From Desulfobacteraceae bacterium (GTDB lineage: Bacteria; Desulfobacterota; Desulfobacteria; Desulfobacterales; Desulfolunaceae), in the NCBI GenBank assembly GCA_013619155.1, contig JABXKT010000010.1:1-55813 (forward strand): a stretch of 55,813 nt of DNA, in the 5' to 3' direction. Both the position numbers and the translations under genes were made by a program. Position 1 is the stretch's first letter, and the number at the start of each line of letters is the position of its first letter. This document shows, piece by piece, positions 18,727 to 28,529 of this stretch. Below the pieces are notes generated by a model, which was given only the letters and a program-made list of their open reading frames with translations, was not told the DNA's origin and did no database searches.

Positions 18727-19159
18727 GCCGTACCTATGAATTTAAATGGTTCATATGAGGTGTCCCGATCGATCTGTTTTTTCGATGGGAATCATGGATA
18801 ATGTAGTCTTATCGCTTTATCTGGACAACAAGAAAGAGGCGGGCCTCTGTTTTTATTTTTGGACCCCTCCCCTCGAAAAGGAGGCCGATAGGGATCGAAA
18901 AAAAAGGGTATAATACGTTTGATGTGTCCCGATAAGGGGGCCGGGCGGCCCTCTTTTATAGCTATGCCACTCCTTAAGATACTTGAATGATAAGATAAAT
19001 GATGCGATGAAGCGCCTGGCAATAGTGGCGATACGCGGTGGGCTTTTTGAAATATTTACCTTTGGCCTTTTATGACGATGTGTACTAACATGAAATGTTT
19101 ACGATATAGAACTAAAAGATAAATCCTTAAAAAATCAAAGGTTTATAAAATATAGCATC
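18727..19159. other. 433-bp divergent intergenic region with an orphan terminator-like hairpin
   Basis: No convincing gene. A GC-rich hairpin (AGAGG 18835-18839, CCTCT 18844-18848) followed by a T-rich tract to 18860 reads as a plus-strand terminator although no plus-strand gene precedes it. A TATAAT at 18909-18914 lacks a good -35. This could be leader attenuation or the end of a short unannotated RNA. Confidence 0.4.
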
Positions 19160-21688
19160 ATGGATAATAAAACAATCGAAAGCATCCTCGCCCAAGTCTC
19201 TCAGCCGAGTCGTTATCTGGGCACAGAGGTGAACCGTGTGGTTAAAAATCCCACCGACATGGATCTTCATATGGTGCTGGCCTATCCCGATTTGTACGAT
19301 ATCGGTACCTCCCACTTTGGTATGCAGATTCTCTATGCCCTCTTGAACAAGCGGGATAATATCTATGCCGAGCGTGTATTTGCCCCCGCTCTGGATATGG
19401 AACATCTGCTGAAAGAGCAAGGGGAGGCCCTCTTCTCTTTGGAGACCCGCACCCCCCTCTCCGATTTCCACGTGGTGGGTTTTAGTCTTCTCTATGAATT
19501 GAACTACACCAGTATCCTCACCATGCTGGATCTTTCAGATATCCCCTTTTTGGCCCGGGACCGGGACGCCTCACACCCCCTATTGATCGCCGGGGGTCCC
19601 TGCACCTTCAATCCGGAACCGGTGGCCGATCTTTTCGATATCATGATCATTGGTGATGGGGAGGAGGCACTCTTAGAGGTGGCCGATGCCATTATCGCCT
19701 GGCGAAAGAGCGGTGGGCCTCGAGAGACACTTCTGGCCGATGTGGCGACCATCGATGGGGTCTACGTACCCTCTCATTTTGAGGTGCGCTTTGAGGCCCT
19801 GGAGGGCGTGGAGACCCAGCTCCCGGTGGCTGTGGCCGTCCAGGGAGACAAGAGGCGAGTTAAAAGGGCCATTGTTCCCGAACTCTCGAAGGACTCCTTT
19901 CCTGTCAAACCGGTGATTCCCTTTGGAAAACCGGTCCATGATCGCTTGAGGCTTGAGATCTCTCGGGGATGTACGAGAGGGTGCCGATTTTGTCAGGCAA
20001 GTATGATCTACCGCCCGGTTCGAGAACGCAGCGTGGAGGACCTACTCTCCATCAGCAAGGAGTCTCTGGTGACGACGGGGTATAGCGATATTTCCCTACT
20101 CTCTTTGAGTACCGGCGATTATGAAGCGCTGCCCGATCTGATGCGGGGAATCTCATCGGGGTGTTGTGCCGATGGGGAGAAGGTGGCCGTCTCTCTGCCC
20201 TCCATTCGTGCGGGGCGTCTCACGCCTGAAATTTTAGAGATTATTAAAGACGTGCGTAAGACGGGCTTTACCATTGCTCCGGAAGCGGGGACTCAGCGAC
20301 TTCGAGACGTGATCAACAAAGGGATATCCGAAGCGGATATCGTGGAGACGGTGCGAAGCGCCTTTAGACTGGGGTGGACCACCATCAAGCTCTACTTCAT
20401 GATCGGTTTACCCACAGAGACCGAAGCCGATCTGCAAGGCATTGTGGATCTGGTCAAGAGACTTCGGGCCCTCTCCCGGGATAAACGAAGCACCATTAAC
20501 GTCAGTATATCCACCTTTATCCCCAAGCCGCACTCTGTTTTTCAATGGGACGGGCAGGTGACACGGGAGGAGGCATGGGATAAGATATGCTGGCTCAAAG
20601 AGAGACTGCGCATGCGGGGGGTGACCCTTAAGTGGGGCAGTACAGAGATTAGCTGGCTCGAAGGGATCTGGTCCCGAGGGGACCGTCGTCTCTCCTCCCT
20701 CTTGATTCGGGCCTGGGAGAAGGGGTGTCGTTTGGATGGGTGGCGCGAGCACATGAACCTCTCCCTCTGGAAAGAGGCCGTGAAAGAGGAGGGTCTCGAC
20801 TGGGCATTTTTATGTCAGCGCCAGCGTGGTATAGATGAACCCCTCCCCTGGGATCACATCGATTCAGGCGTTACCAAGAAGTATCTGGTGAGTGAGAGGC
20901 AAAAGGCCCAGGCTGCGGCCATTACCACCGATTGCCGTTACGGCGAGTGTTCGGGCTGTGGTATTTGCGATTTTAAGACCATTCGCCCCGTGATCTGCCT
21001 CCCAAAAGAGAACGTGCACGGAGAGGAGGCGCCGTCCCCCGTTGCCGCATTGCCCCCGCTTAAATATACCATGACCTTTACCAAGATAGGCACCGCGCGC
21101 TTCTTTGGTCACCTCGAATTGGTCAATATTATCATGAAGGCCTTTCGACGTGCCGGTTTAATTATTGAGCAGACCCAAGGGTACCATCCTCGACCCAGGC
21201 TCGCCTTTTCCGATCCCATGCCCCTGGGGATGGAGAGTCTCGAAGAGCGATTTGTGGTGACATTGGTTTCTAATCTTTCTAAAAATGAGATAAAAGAGCG
21301 AATTAACAATTATCTTATTGAAGGGATTGAGATTCAAGAAGTTGTGGACTATATCAAAATAAAAAGCCCAAGTGACGAGGCTTTTAGATATAGAGTAACG
21401 GCAGATTCTGCGGTTTTTCAAAACGAACAATTAAGTAAATTTATAAAATTAAATAATTTTATAATTGAAAAAAAAGGTAAAAAAGGAAATAAAAAGGAGT
21501 ATGATTTAAAGCAGTTTGTCCTAGCGGTGGAGATTATATCTCCCGCTCAGTTGACCATCGATCTCAAAGGAATCGATGGGGTGGTCATCCGCCCTGACCT
21601 TGCGATTAAGCATATCTTTTCCCTTACAGATGATGCCTCTGCTCACTTGAGTCTTGTAAAAATTTGCCGGATTGACGAAACCTGTTAA
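19160..21688 (+). CDS. B12-binding-like/radical SAM protein fused to a DUF2344 domain (TIGR03960-TIGR03936 type)
   Basis: 842 residues. About 1-210 resemble the cobalamin-binding-like N-terminus of this group. The radical SAM core has C271, C275 and C278 (SRGCTRGCRFCQ). A later Cys cluster, CRYGECSGCGICDF, lies near 595-610. From about 633 a DUF2344 domain begins (LKYTMTFTKIGTARFFGHLEL). These proteins are widely fused or adjacent like this and sit next to rng-rplU-rpmA, which suggests a role in RNA or ribosome modification; the substrate is not established. Here rng follows directly. The part encoding residues about 700-793 is strikingly AT-rich compared with the rest. Start ATG at 19160 has no strong Shine-Dalgarno sequence. 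Confidence 0.88.
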   Translation: MDNKTIESILAQVSQPSRYLGTEVNRVVKNPTDMDLHMVLAYPDLYDIGTSHFGMQILYALLNKRDNIYAERVFAPALDMEHLLKEQGEALFSLETRTPLSDFHVVGFSLLYELNYTSILTMLDLSDIPFLARDRDASHPLLIAGGPCTFNPEPVADLFDIMIIGDGEEALLEVADAIIAWRKSGGPRETLLADVATIDGVYVPSHFEVRFEALEGVETQLPVAVAVQGDKRRVKRAIVPELSKDSFPVKPVIPFGKPVHDRLRLEISRGCTRGCRFCQASMIYRPVRERSVEDLLSISKESLVTTGYSDISLLSLSTGDYEALPDLMRGISSGCCADGEKVAVSLPSIRAGRLTPEILEIIKDVRKTGFTIAPEAGTQRLRDVINKGISEADIVETVRSAFRLGWTTIKLYFMIGLPTETEADLQGIVDLVKRLRALSRDKRSTINVSISTFIPKPHSVFQWDGQVTREEAWDKICWLKERLRMRGVTLKWGSTEISWLEGIWSRGDRRLSSLLIRAWEKGCRLDGWREHMNLSLWKEAVKEEGLDWAFLCQRQRGIDEPLPWDHIDSGVTKKYLVSERQKAQAAAITTDCRYGECSGCGICDFKTIRPVICLPKENVHGEEAPSPVAALPPLKYTMTFTKIGTARFFGHLELVNIIMKAFRRAGLIIEQTQGYHPRPRLAFSDPMPLGMESLEERFVVTLVSNLSKNEIKERINNYLIEGIEIQEVVDYIKIKSPSDEAFRYRVTADSAVFQNEQLSKFIKLNNFIIEKKGKKGNKKEYDLKQFVLAVEIISPAQLTIDLKGIDGVVIRPDLAIKHIFSLTDDASAHLSLVKICRIDETC

Positions 21689-21716
21689 CCTGATAACTGA
21701 ATCGTGGTCATTATAC

Positions 21717-23228
21717 ATGTTTAAGGAACTGGTTGTTAACGTAACGGAACAGGAGACTCGTGTCGCTCTCCTGGAAGATGGAAATATTGCCGAACTCTTT
21801 GTAGAGAGGGGGGATGATTCCAATATCAACGGTAATATCTACAAGGGTCGGGTGCAGAGAGTGCTTCCCGGCATGCAGGCGGCCTTTGTGGATATCGGGC
21901 TCAACCAGGCAGCCTTTATCTATGTCGATGACGTTCAGAAGAAGCAGAATATTGGGGAGAACGAGCCCCCTTTCTCTGAGAATGGCAATAAGGAGCCGAC
22001 ACCGGATAATACGGGGCGCCAAATTCCCATTGAAGAGCTGCTGCGTGAAGGTCAGGAGCTGATGGTGGAGGTGGTAAAGTCACCTATTGGCACCAAAGGG
22101 GCCCGCATTACCACCTATATATCCCTTCCTGGTCGCTATCTGGTGCTCATGCCCAACGTAGACCATATCGGCATATCCAAGCGCATTGCCAGTGAAGAGG
22201 AGCGGACCCGTTTACGGGATTTAATTCGTGATAAACGGGAGGTCTCCTATGGGTATATTTTTCGTACTGCCGGAGAGGGGATAGCCGAGGATCAGTTGAA
22301 ACGGGAGATGGATCTCCTGGTAAACTCCTGGGAGAATATCAAGAAGAGGTACCGTAGTTTTTCGGCACCCTATCGGCTTCACCGGGATTTGACGGTGACC
22401 TTCCGGGCCTTGCGTGATCTTTTGACCCAGGAGGCAGATCGTCTCGTGATCGACAATAAGTTTGGTTACGATTCGGTGAATAGTTTTATCCGAAAGATCA
22501 TGCCAGAACTTAAAGTGAAGATAGAGTACCATTCGGAACCGGAGCCTCTCTTCGAAGTTTTTAATATCGAAGGGGATATCACACGGGCCCTGAAGAAGAA
22601 GGTCTGGCTTAAAAGTGGTGGGTATATTGTCATCGAACAGACCGAGGCACTGACCTCCATCGATGTGAACACCGGCCGATATGTGGGCAAACGCAATTTC
22701 GAAGAGACCATCGTTAAGACCAATTTAGAGGCGATTCGTGAAATTATCGTCCAGGTGCGTCTCCGCAATATCGGTGGTATTATTATTCTCGATTTTATTG
22801 ATATGGAGAATTTAGAAAATAGAGTGCGCGTCTTTGAAACCCTCAGAGAGGGGTTTAGAGAGGATAAGTGCCGGACCAATATCTTGCCCATGAGCGAGAT
22901 TGGTTTGGTTCAGATGACCCGGAAACGGGTTCGAAAATCACTCACACGGATGCTTTGTGAAGAGTGCCCTCTCTGTTATGGTGATGGGTATACTATTTCA
23001 CGCCGCTCTATCGCCCAGAAGATCTACCGGGAGATCTACCGGAATGCCCGGGATATGATGGGGGATATTTTTAGCATCAAGATGAGTGAGGAAATGGCCG
23101 ATTATCTGCATCGGGAAGAGGCCAACACCATTGGCGCCATTGAATACCGGTTGGGAAAGAAAATTGAAGTCTATCCCATTCGACGATTTCATCGAGAAGA
23201 GTTTGAACTCACCGAGAAATTCAAGTAA
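21717..23228 (+). CDS. rng: Ribonuclease G/E family endoribonuclease
   Basis: About 503 residues, RNase G size. It starts MFKELVVNVTEQETRVALLEDG, followed by an S1 domain (about 36-135; NIYKGRVQRVLPGMQAAFVDIG) and the catalytic core with DVNTGRYVG and the metal-binding aspartate block IIILDFIDM. A Zn-link style CEECPLC is near 415. It cleaves single-stranded RNA, processing 16S rRNA and mRNAs. The frame opens at a TTG at 21672 inside the upstream gene, but I prefer the ATG at 21717, the family start, although its Shine-Dalgarno sequence is poor. That suggests coupling to the radical SAM gene 28 bp upstream. It lacks the long RNase E scaffold tail. Confidence 0.93.
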   Translation: MFKELVVNVTEQETRVALLEDGNIAELFVERGDDSNINGNIYKGRVQRVLPGMQAAFVDIGLNQAAFIYVDDVQKKQNIGENEPPFSENGNKEPTPDNTGRQIPIEELLREGQELMVEVVKSPIGTKGARITTYISLPGRYLVLMPNVDHIGISKRIASEEERTRLRDLIRDKREVSYGYIFRTAGEGIAEDQLKREMDLLVNSWENIKKRYRSFSAPYRLHRDLTVTFRALRDLLTQEADRLVIDNKFGYDSVNSFIRKIMPELKVKIEYHSEPEPLFEVFNIEGDITRALKKKVWLKSGGYIVIEQTEALTSIDVNTGRYVGKRNFEETIVKTNLEAIREIIVQVRLRNIGGIIILDFIDMENLENRVRVFETLREGFREDKCRTNILPMSEIGLVQMTRKRVRKSLTRMLCEECPLCYGDGYTISRRSIAQKIYREIYRNARDMMGDIFSIKMSEEMADYLHREEANTIGAIEYRLGKKIEVYPIRRFHREEFELTEKFK

Positions 23229-23238
23229 AATATGGCTG

Positions 23239-23267
23239 TTGACACCTGACGCATTTTATGATTTATT
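23239..23267 (+). promoter_or_regulatory. Candidate promoter for rpmH-rnpA
   Basis: A perfect TTGACA (23239-23244), a 17-bp spacer and TTTATT (23262-23267, 4 of 6), about 65 bp before rpmH and just after the rng stop. Confidence 0.5.
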
Positions 23268-23330
23268 AACTGGGTTTTAATGTACCGTCACAAAAGTGTG
23301 AAATCAAACGTAAAATAGGGGCTCTCACAT

Positions 23331-23465
23331 ATGAAAAGAACTTTTCAGCCAAGCAACATCAAACGATCCAGGAAGCATGGATTCATGAACCGTATGTCCA
23401 CCCCCGGGGGACGTCGTATTGTAAAGCGCCGTCGTGCGAAGGGCAGAAAACGCCTGACCGCTTAA
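23331..23465 (+). CDS. rpmH: 50S ribosomal protein L34
   Basis: 44 codons, unmistakable: [18 protein letters not shown], then [20 protein letters not shown] and RKRLTA. L34 is a very basic late-assembling protein of the large subunit. AGGGG lies about 10 bases before the ATG. It leads the rpmH-rnpA-yidD-yidC-jag-mnmE cluster, conserved near bacterial origins. Confidence 0.98.
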   Translation: MKRTFQPSNIKRSRKHGFMNRMSTPGGRRIVKRRRAKGRKRLTA

Positions 23466-23618
23466 TGTGCTTTTGTTTTTATGATGCCTTCGTTAAAGGG
23501 TAACTCCGAGGGCCTCGTTCCACAAATTGGTGATACCGGTAACGGAAATTTCGATTGACTGTAACGAGGCACGACGGAGAGTATGGAGTCATCATACATG
23601 ATGCAGGGATAATGTTTA

Positions 23619-23975
23619 TTGCGAGCTAACGCCTTTACAAAAGAGCATCGGATTCTCAAAAGAAGTCAGTTCCAGGAACTTTACCGAAAAGGGGCGACTG
23701 TACATAACCGTCATTTTGTTGCCAATATTCTGGAAAATGAGCTTAAGACATCCCGCATAGGCATTACCGTATCTAAAAAGGTTGGGGATGCTGTTACGCG
23801 TAACCGCATCAAACGGATCGTACGCGAGTATTTTCGGAAAAATGGGCGACAGTTTTTTGAGAATCGGGATATCCAACTTATTGCCAAGCGACCAGTGGCT
23901 CAATTAAGCAATAATGAGACCTTTTTATCCCTTGAGCATATTTTTCAAAAAATTAAAGCACGTACTGAGTCTTAA
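23619..23975 (+). CDS. rnpA: Ribonuclease P protein component
   Basis: 118 residues. The RNR signature is clear in [17 protein letters not shown], preceded by [13 protein letters not shown]; the N-terminus has the F-x-K-x-x-R-x-L-x-x-S pattern ([17 protein letters not shown]). It assists the RNase P RNA in tRNA 5' maturation. The only plausible start is TTG at 23619; the in-frame ATG pair at 23598 and 23601 meets a stop after four codons. CAGGGA 9 nt upstream serves as ribosome-binding site. Its last 62 bases overlap yidD. Confidence 0.95.
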   Translation: MRANAFTKEHRILKRSQFQELYRKGATVHNRHFVANILENELKTSRIGITVSKKVGDAVTRNRIKRIVREYFRKNGRQFFENRDIQLIAKRPVAQLSNNETFLSLEHIFQKIKARTES

Positions 23976-24180
23976 ACAGGTCTTTATCTGTGTGATAAAG
24001 GCCTATCAGTATTTGGTCTCCCCTTTGACAGGTCCAAGATGCCGTTTTTATCCCACATGTTCGGCATACGCCATTGAGGCCTATGAACGGTATGGGATTT
24101 TCAAAGGGTCTTTGCTTACGGTGAAGCGTGTTCTCAAGTGTCATCCGTTTCATCCCGGTGGCTTCGATCCGGTTCCATAA
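23914..24180 (+). CDS. yidD: Membrane protein insertion efficiency factor YidD
   Basis: 88 residues with the family core [41 protein letters not shown] and HPGGFDPVP. YidD is a small amphipathic, membrane-associated protein that aids YidC-dependent insertion. The ATG at 23914 gives a long overlap with rnpA; the alternative TTG at 23932 also overlaps. Neither has a clear Shine-Dalgarno sequence, so translation probably depends on ribosomes leaving rnpA. Confidence 0.93.
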   Translation: MRPFYPLSIFFKKLKHVLSLKQVFICVIKAYQYLVSPLTGPRCRFYPTCSAYAIEAYERYGIFKGSLLTVKRVLKCHPFHPGGFDPVP

Positions 24181-24449
24181 CCCCCTTCATGAGAGTTTCA
24201 GCATCCACCTACCCATCAGTTGATTCCGTAAAATCAAAGATTTGCACATAAGGACGGCTGCGTTTAAATGTCCCATTTGTGTGCCACGATCTGAGCATTT
24301 GCGGAACCCATAGCAGATCCGCCCATAAGATTTCTCAAGCCCGGCAATCGACTCGGTGTCGTTGCACCCTTCATAGATTTGGGGTAGGGGCGGGTTCTTG
24401 ACACATGAATTAAGGTACCCTCTTTAAGAAGATGAACAACGGAGAACGT

Positions 24450-26060
24450 ATGGACCAGGTCAGACTCTTTGCAGCAATCATTCTTTCCATCATTGTGTTT
24501 GTCGGATGGAATTTTTTCTTTCCTCCCCAGAAACCTGTAGAGGTTCCTGCCCAGGCTCAATTGGAGCAACCTCTGGCCCCGAGTGAACAGATGGCCGCCG
24601 CCCCCATTTCCGGTATTAAGCCTGTAGCTGTGATGGCAGAAAATATCACCGTGGTGGAATCCCCCCTTTACCGCATTGAGTTTACCAATCGCGGTGCTGC
24701 TGTGAAACGATTTGAACTGAAAAAATACAAAGAGACCTTAAACGGAGATGCCTATAAAAATGTCGTCTCCGAAGCGGTGGACCGTATTTTCACCCTATCA
24801 TTTCAGAAGAACAGTGTCGTAGGTATGGAAAATGCTCTCTTTGAGGTGGATCGAGAGAGTGTGATGGTGGGCAATAACGGCGCACGACTCAACTACCGAT
24901 GGGTCAGTGACTCCGGGGTCGAGGTGATTCGAAGCTTTCACTTTACCACCGACTCATATGTCATTGGCTCGCAGGTCACTATTCGAAACGGCGGCACTGT
25001 CGCCTTAGATGATGCCCTGGCCTTTGGCATTGACGCCACCGTGGCCGATGGTCGTGCTTACGGATTCGAAGGCCCCAGTGGCTTTGTGAGTGGAAGCCTC
25101 GAAAACGTCAAGGTGAAAAATATTGAGGATAAGAATCTCTATACCGGAGATGTGGAGTGGGTGGCCCAGCAGAGTCGCTATTTTCTAACCGCCGTGATTC
25201 CTGTGGAGGCAACCGGATCATCCATGTTCCTGGCCGACACCAACGGGGTGATCACCGCGGCGATGAATCTACCCACGGGAATGATTCAGCCCGGTACCGA
25301 GAAGAGTTACACTGTAAATATTATGGCGGCTCCCAAGAGCTACCGTATGTTGAAGACGCTCGACTCCTCGATTCATAAGGCCGTGAACTTCGGATGGTTT
25401 GACCTTATTGCCAAACCCTGTCTCGGGCTGATGAATTTTATTCATGATCATTTGGTGGCCAACTATGGTATCGCCATTATCCTCCTCACTATTTTGATCA
25501 AGTTGGTCTTCTGGCCCCTGGGTAATAAGAGCTACACCTCCATGCACGAGATGAAAAAGCTTCAGCCCATTATGGCCAAAATTCGGGAAAAATATGGGGA
25601 TGACAAGCAGCGTATGAATCAGGAGGTGATGGGCCTCTATAAGACATACAAGGTGAACCCCATGAGTGGTTGTCTGCCCATGGTGGTCCAGATGCCCATC
25701 TTCTTTGCCCTCTATCGTATGCTCTACTCGGCGGTGGAACTTCGTCATGCCCCATTTTTTGGATGGATCACGGATCTCTCCGCTCCGGATCGTCTCTTTC
25801 ACTTTGCCTTTAGCATCCCCATGATGACTGCGCCTACAGGTCTTCCTGTCTTGACTCTTTTGATGGGGGCCACCATGTTTCTTCAGCAGAAGATGTCACC
25901 CGCCACAGGAGATCCCACGCAGGCGAAAATGATGATGATGATGCCACTCGTGATGACGGTTATTTTTGTGAATTTTTCATCGGGATTGGTTCTGTACTGG
26001 CTTGTCAACAACGTTCTTTCCATTTCTCAGCAGTACTATATTACCAAGAAACTCTCGTAA
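24450..26060 (+). CDS. yidC: Membrane protein insertase YidC
   Basis: 536 residues. An N-terminal membrane segment (about 4-22, VRLFAAIILSIIVFVGWNFFF), a large periplasmic beta-rich domain (about 55-320; SPLYRIEFTNRGAAVKRFEL) and a C-terminal insertase core with five membrane segments (from about 330; YGIAIILLTILIKLVFWPL, KLQPIMAKIREKYGDD, NPMSGCLPMVVQMPIFFALY). It inserts inner-membrane proteins alone or with SecYEG. The ATG at 24450 has GGAGAA upstream and is preferred to 24432. The 270-bp gap after yidD has no gene; a TTGACA at 24398-24403 suggests an extra promoter. Confidence 0.97.
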   Translation: MDQVRLFAAIILSIIVFVGWNFFFPPQKPVEVPAQAQLEQPLAPSEQMAAAPISGIKPVAVMAENITVVESPLYRIEFTNRGAAVKRFELKKYKETLNGDAYKNVVSEAVDRIFTLSFQKNSVVGMENALFEVDRESVMVGNNGARLNYRWVSDSGVEVIRSFHFTTDSYVIGSQVTIRNGGTVALDDALAFGIDATVADGRAYGFEGPSGFVSGSLENVKVKNIEDKNLYTGDVEWVAQQSRYFLTAVIPVEATGSSMFLADTNGVITAAMNLPTGMIQPGTEKSYTVNIMAAPKSYRMLKTLDSSIHKAVNFGWFDLIAKPCLGLMNFIHDHLVANYGIAIILLTILIKLVFWPLGNKSYTSMHEMKKLQPIMAKIREKYGDDKQRMNQEVMGLYKTYKVNPMSGCLPMVVQMPIFFALYRMLYSAVELRHAPFFGWITDLSAPDRLFHFAFSIPMMTAPTGLPVLTLLMGATMFLQQKMSPATGDPTQAKMMMMMPLVMTVIFVNFSSGLVLYWLVNNVLSISQQYYITKKLS

Positions 26061-26075
26061 TTTCTGGAGGAGTGT

Positions 26076-26891
26076 ATGAATTCGCTTAGGGAATTTGAAG
26101 GCAGGACCGTAGAAAAAGCCGTAGATGCTGCCTTAAAAGAACTCGATATCCCAAGAGAGGAACTGGACTACAGTGTTGTCTCCAAGGGAAGTCAGGGGCT
26201 CTTTGGTCTTTTTGGGGCCAAGAAAGCCAAGATCTCTGTCATGCCCCGAAGAAGGGATGTCCCCCAGGATAGGGTGGCAAAGAGTCTTGTGGATGAAGCC
26301 TTTGGCGCCTCTCAAAACCGTCAGGAATCCCCCCTCTCTGAGGATGAACCGAGAGGGGAGGACCGTACCTATGAGTATACAGAGTGTCTTTTTGAAGAGG
26401 GCTTTTTTAAGGGTCTGACACCGGCCGATGCCGGGGTGGAGATCTTAAAAGAGATCGCCTCTTTTATATCGGAGGAGTCCCAAATTGACTACCATGTGGA
26501 TGGGGATATCCTTGCCTACAATGTGACTGGTGGCAATGCGGCGGTGATGATTGGTAAGAAGGGGCAGACCCTTGAGGCCATTCAGTACCTTCTCGATAAG
26601 ATCATCAATAAGCATAGCGCTGAGCGTGTTCGTGTCCAGGTGGATATTGAAGGCTACCTGGAGCTGCGCAAAGAGAAGTTACGTCAGCATGCCCAGCGCA
26701 TGGCCGATAAGGTGAAAAAAACCGGAAAACCCCACACCATTGGTCATATGTCTTCCCATGATCGGCGGATCATCCATCTGACCCTCAAAGATGATCGAGG
26801 TGTGCGGACCCAGTCCATGGGGGAGGGGTATTACCGTCGCCTGGTGATCTTCCCCAAGAGAAATAAGAAAATAAGAAATAAAAACAAATAG
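26076..26891 (+). CDS. jag: Jag/KhpB RNA-binding protein (Jag-N, KH, R3H)
   Basis: 271 residues. Jag-N domain (about 3-55; REFEGRTVEKAVDAALKEL, GLFGLFGAKKAKI), an acidic linker, a KH domain (about 140-205; AVMIGKKGQTLEAIQYLLD) and an R3H domain (about 210-265; EKLRQHAQRMADKV, SSHDRRIIHLTL). Family members bind RNA and influence cell division and wall synthesis in Gram-positives; the role in sulfate reducers is unproven. Very strong CTGGAGGAG before the ATG, 15 bp after yidC. The end is Lys/Arg/Asn-rich. Confidence 0.95.
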   Translation: MNSLREFEGRTVEKAVDAALKELDIPREELDYSVVSKGSQGLFGLFGAKKAKISVMPRRRDVPQDRVAKSLVDEAFGASQNRQESPLSEDEPRGEDRTYEYTECLFEEGFFKGLTPADAGVEILKEIASFISEESQIDYHVDGDILAYNVTGGNAAVMIGKKGQTLEAIQYLLDKIINKHSAERVRVQVDIEGYLELRKEKLRQHAQRMADKVKKTGKPHTIGHMSSHDRRIIHLTLKDDRGVRTQSMGEGYYRRLVIFPKRNKKIRNKNK

Positions 26892-26914
26892 ATTCTTTTC
26901 TCGTCTCTGTTTTT

Positions 26915-26955
26915 AAAGCCCGCTCGACCCCTTTGGTGTCGGGGGGGCTTTTTTT
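26915..26955 (+). terminator. Terminator after jag
   Basis: An imperfect hairpin (AAAGCCC from 26915 pairs with GGGCTTT ending near 26951; inner CGAC/GTCG) leads into a run of seven T. Confidence 0.75.
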
Positions 26956-27117
26956 ATGGCTGACCAGCGGATGACGTGGTATTTTGTGGGGAGCATTTAA
27001 GGGGATGGGAGTGGATCTTTTCGTCGGGTATCCATGGAGACGTTGGGTCCGTTTTTTTCATATTGCGGGGAGTCTCCCCGCTTACCATCAACGATAGACT
27101 ATCATAAGAAATGAGTC

Positions 27118-28497
27118 ATGAGCTATTTGGATTTTGATACCATTGCAGCCATCGCCACACCCGTGGGACGTGGGGGCATCGGCATTATACGGGTCTCGGG
27201 TACCAAAGCCGTCGAGACGGCTTTCGCCTCTTTTCGATCGGTTTCCGGTGTGACGCGGCCTAAGAGTCATCGGGTTTATTATGGAACTTTCGTAGGGGAT
27301 CAGGAGGAGGTCCTCGATGAGGTGATTCTCTTCTACATGAAGGGGCCCAAGTCATACACCGCCGAGGATTGTGTGGAGATTCAGTCCCACGCCAGCCCGG
27401 TGGTGATGCGTAAAATTTTAGACGGCCTCCTCGCGTCGGGAGCGCGCCTTGCCGAGCCTGGGGAGTTTACCAAGCGGGCTTACTTAAATGGGCGTATTAA
27501 CCTCTCCCAGGCCGAGGCGGTGATCGATCTCATCAACGCCCGCACCTCCACCTCCCATGAGATGGCTATCTCTATGGTACAAGGGGATTTGGGCGCACGT
27601 GTGACGGCCCTTCGCGAGACCTTAAAGGGAATATCGGTGACCCTTGAGGCGATCTTGGATTTTCCCGATGATGTGGATGAATCGATTCATGCGGCCTCCA
27701 TTGGTGAGACATTGGCGGGGGAGGTCCGGGATACCCTGACCCTTCTCATCCAGAATTTCACCGATTCTGATATTTTTCGAAACGGTATCCGGGTGGTGAT
27801 CGCCGGCCCTCCCAATTCGGGTAAATCCAGCCTGATGAATCGTCTCTCGGGTCATGAGCGGGCCATCGTCACCTCAGTACCGGGCACCACCCGGGATCTC
27901 ATTGATGAATTTATTCATATCGATGGCATCGCCTTCCAGGTGACGGATACAGCCGGGATACGAGCCACCGAGGATCCGGTGGAAAAAATCGGTATTGAGC
28001 GGACCCTCTCATCCATCGAAAATTCGGATATTGTCCTCTATCTGGTCGATGGATCCATCGCGGTTGAGCGGGAGGTGGTGGAGCAGATTCATCTCATCTC
28101 CGCTTCCCGGGCATGTATGGTCCTTGTGAATAAAGCGGATTTACCGGCGGGACCCACCGGTGACTCGCTTACGGATGAAGGGATTGCTTATCTTCCGGTA
28201 TCGGTGAAGAGTGGGGAAGGTATAGAGGCTCTTAAGGAGTCGGTGGTCTCTCGAATACTCACGAGCCTACCTGAAGATCGCAGTGCCCTGGTACCCAACA
28301 GACGGCAGGTTGCCTTGGTAAGAAAGGCTTTAAATAATGTGGAAAATGCTGTAGAGGGTATAGACTCTCAACTCTCCTTCGATGCCATTGCCATCGATAT
28401 TCGTTCGGCCATGGATCTTATGGGAGAGATATTGGGAGAAGAGATTCGGGTGGATATCTTAGATGAGATATTCAGTAATTTCTGTATCGGTAAATAG
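27118..28497 (+). CDS. mnmE: tRNA modification GTPase MnmE (TrmE)
   Basis: 459 residues. N-terminal folate-binding domain (about 1-120; DTIAAIATPVGRGGIGIIRVSG), helical domain, an inserted G domain (about 220-375) with G1 GPPNSGKSS, G2-G3 TTRDLIDE and DTAGIR, G4 NKAD, and the C-terminal CIGK with the catalytic-type cysteine. With MnmG it installs cmnm5-type groups on U34 of tRNAs; mnmG is not in the window, though it is often nearby. The ATG at 27118 begins MSYLDFDTIAAIATP. A perfect parS follows 32 bp after the stop. Confidence 0.96.
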   Translation: MSYLDFDTIAAIATPVGRGGIGIIRVSGTKAVETAFASFRSVSGVTRPKSHRVYYGTFVGDQEEVLDEVILFYMKGPKSYTAEDCVEIQSHASPVVMRKILDGLLASGARLAEPGEFTKRAYLNGRINLSQAEAVIDLINARTSTSHEMAISMVQGDLGARVTALRETLKGISVTLEAILDFPDDVDESIHAASIGETLAGEVRDTLTLLIQNFTDSDIFRNGIRVVIAGPPNSGKSSLMNRLSGHERAIVTSVPGTTRDLIDEFIHIDGIAFQVTDTAGIRATEDPVEKIGIERTLSSIENSDIVLYLVDGSIAVEREVVEQIHLISASRACMVLVNKADLPAGPTGDSLTDEGIAYLPVSVKSGEGIEALKESVVSRILTSLPEDRSALVPNRRQVALVRKALNNVENAVEGIDSQLSFDAIAIDIRSAMDLMGEILGEEIRVDILDEIFSNFCIGK

Positions 28498-28529
28498 GCC
28501 GAATTTTCTTATATTGTAAGGAATAGGGC

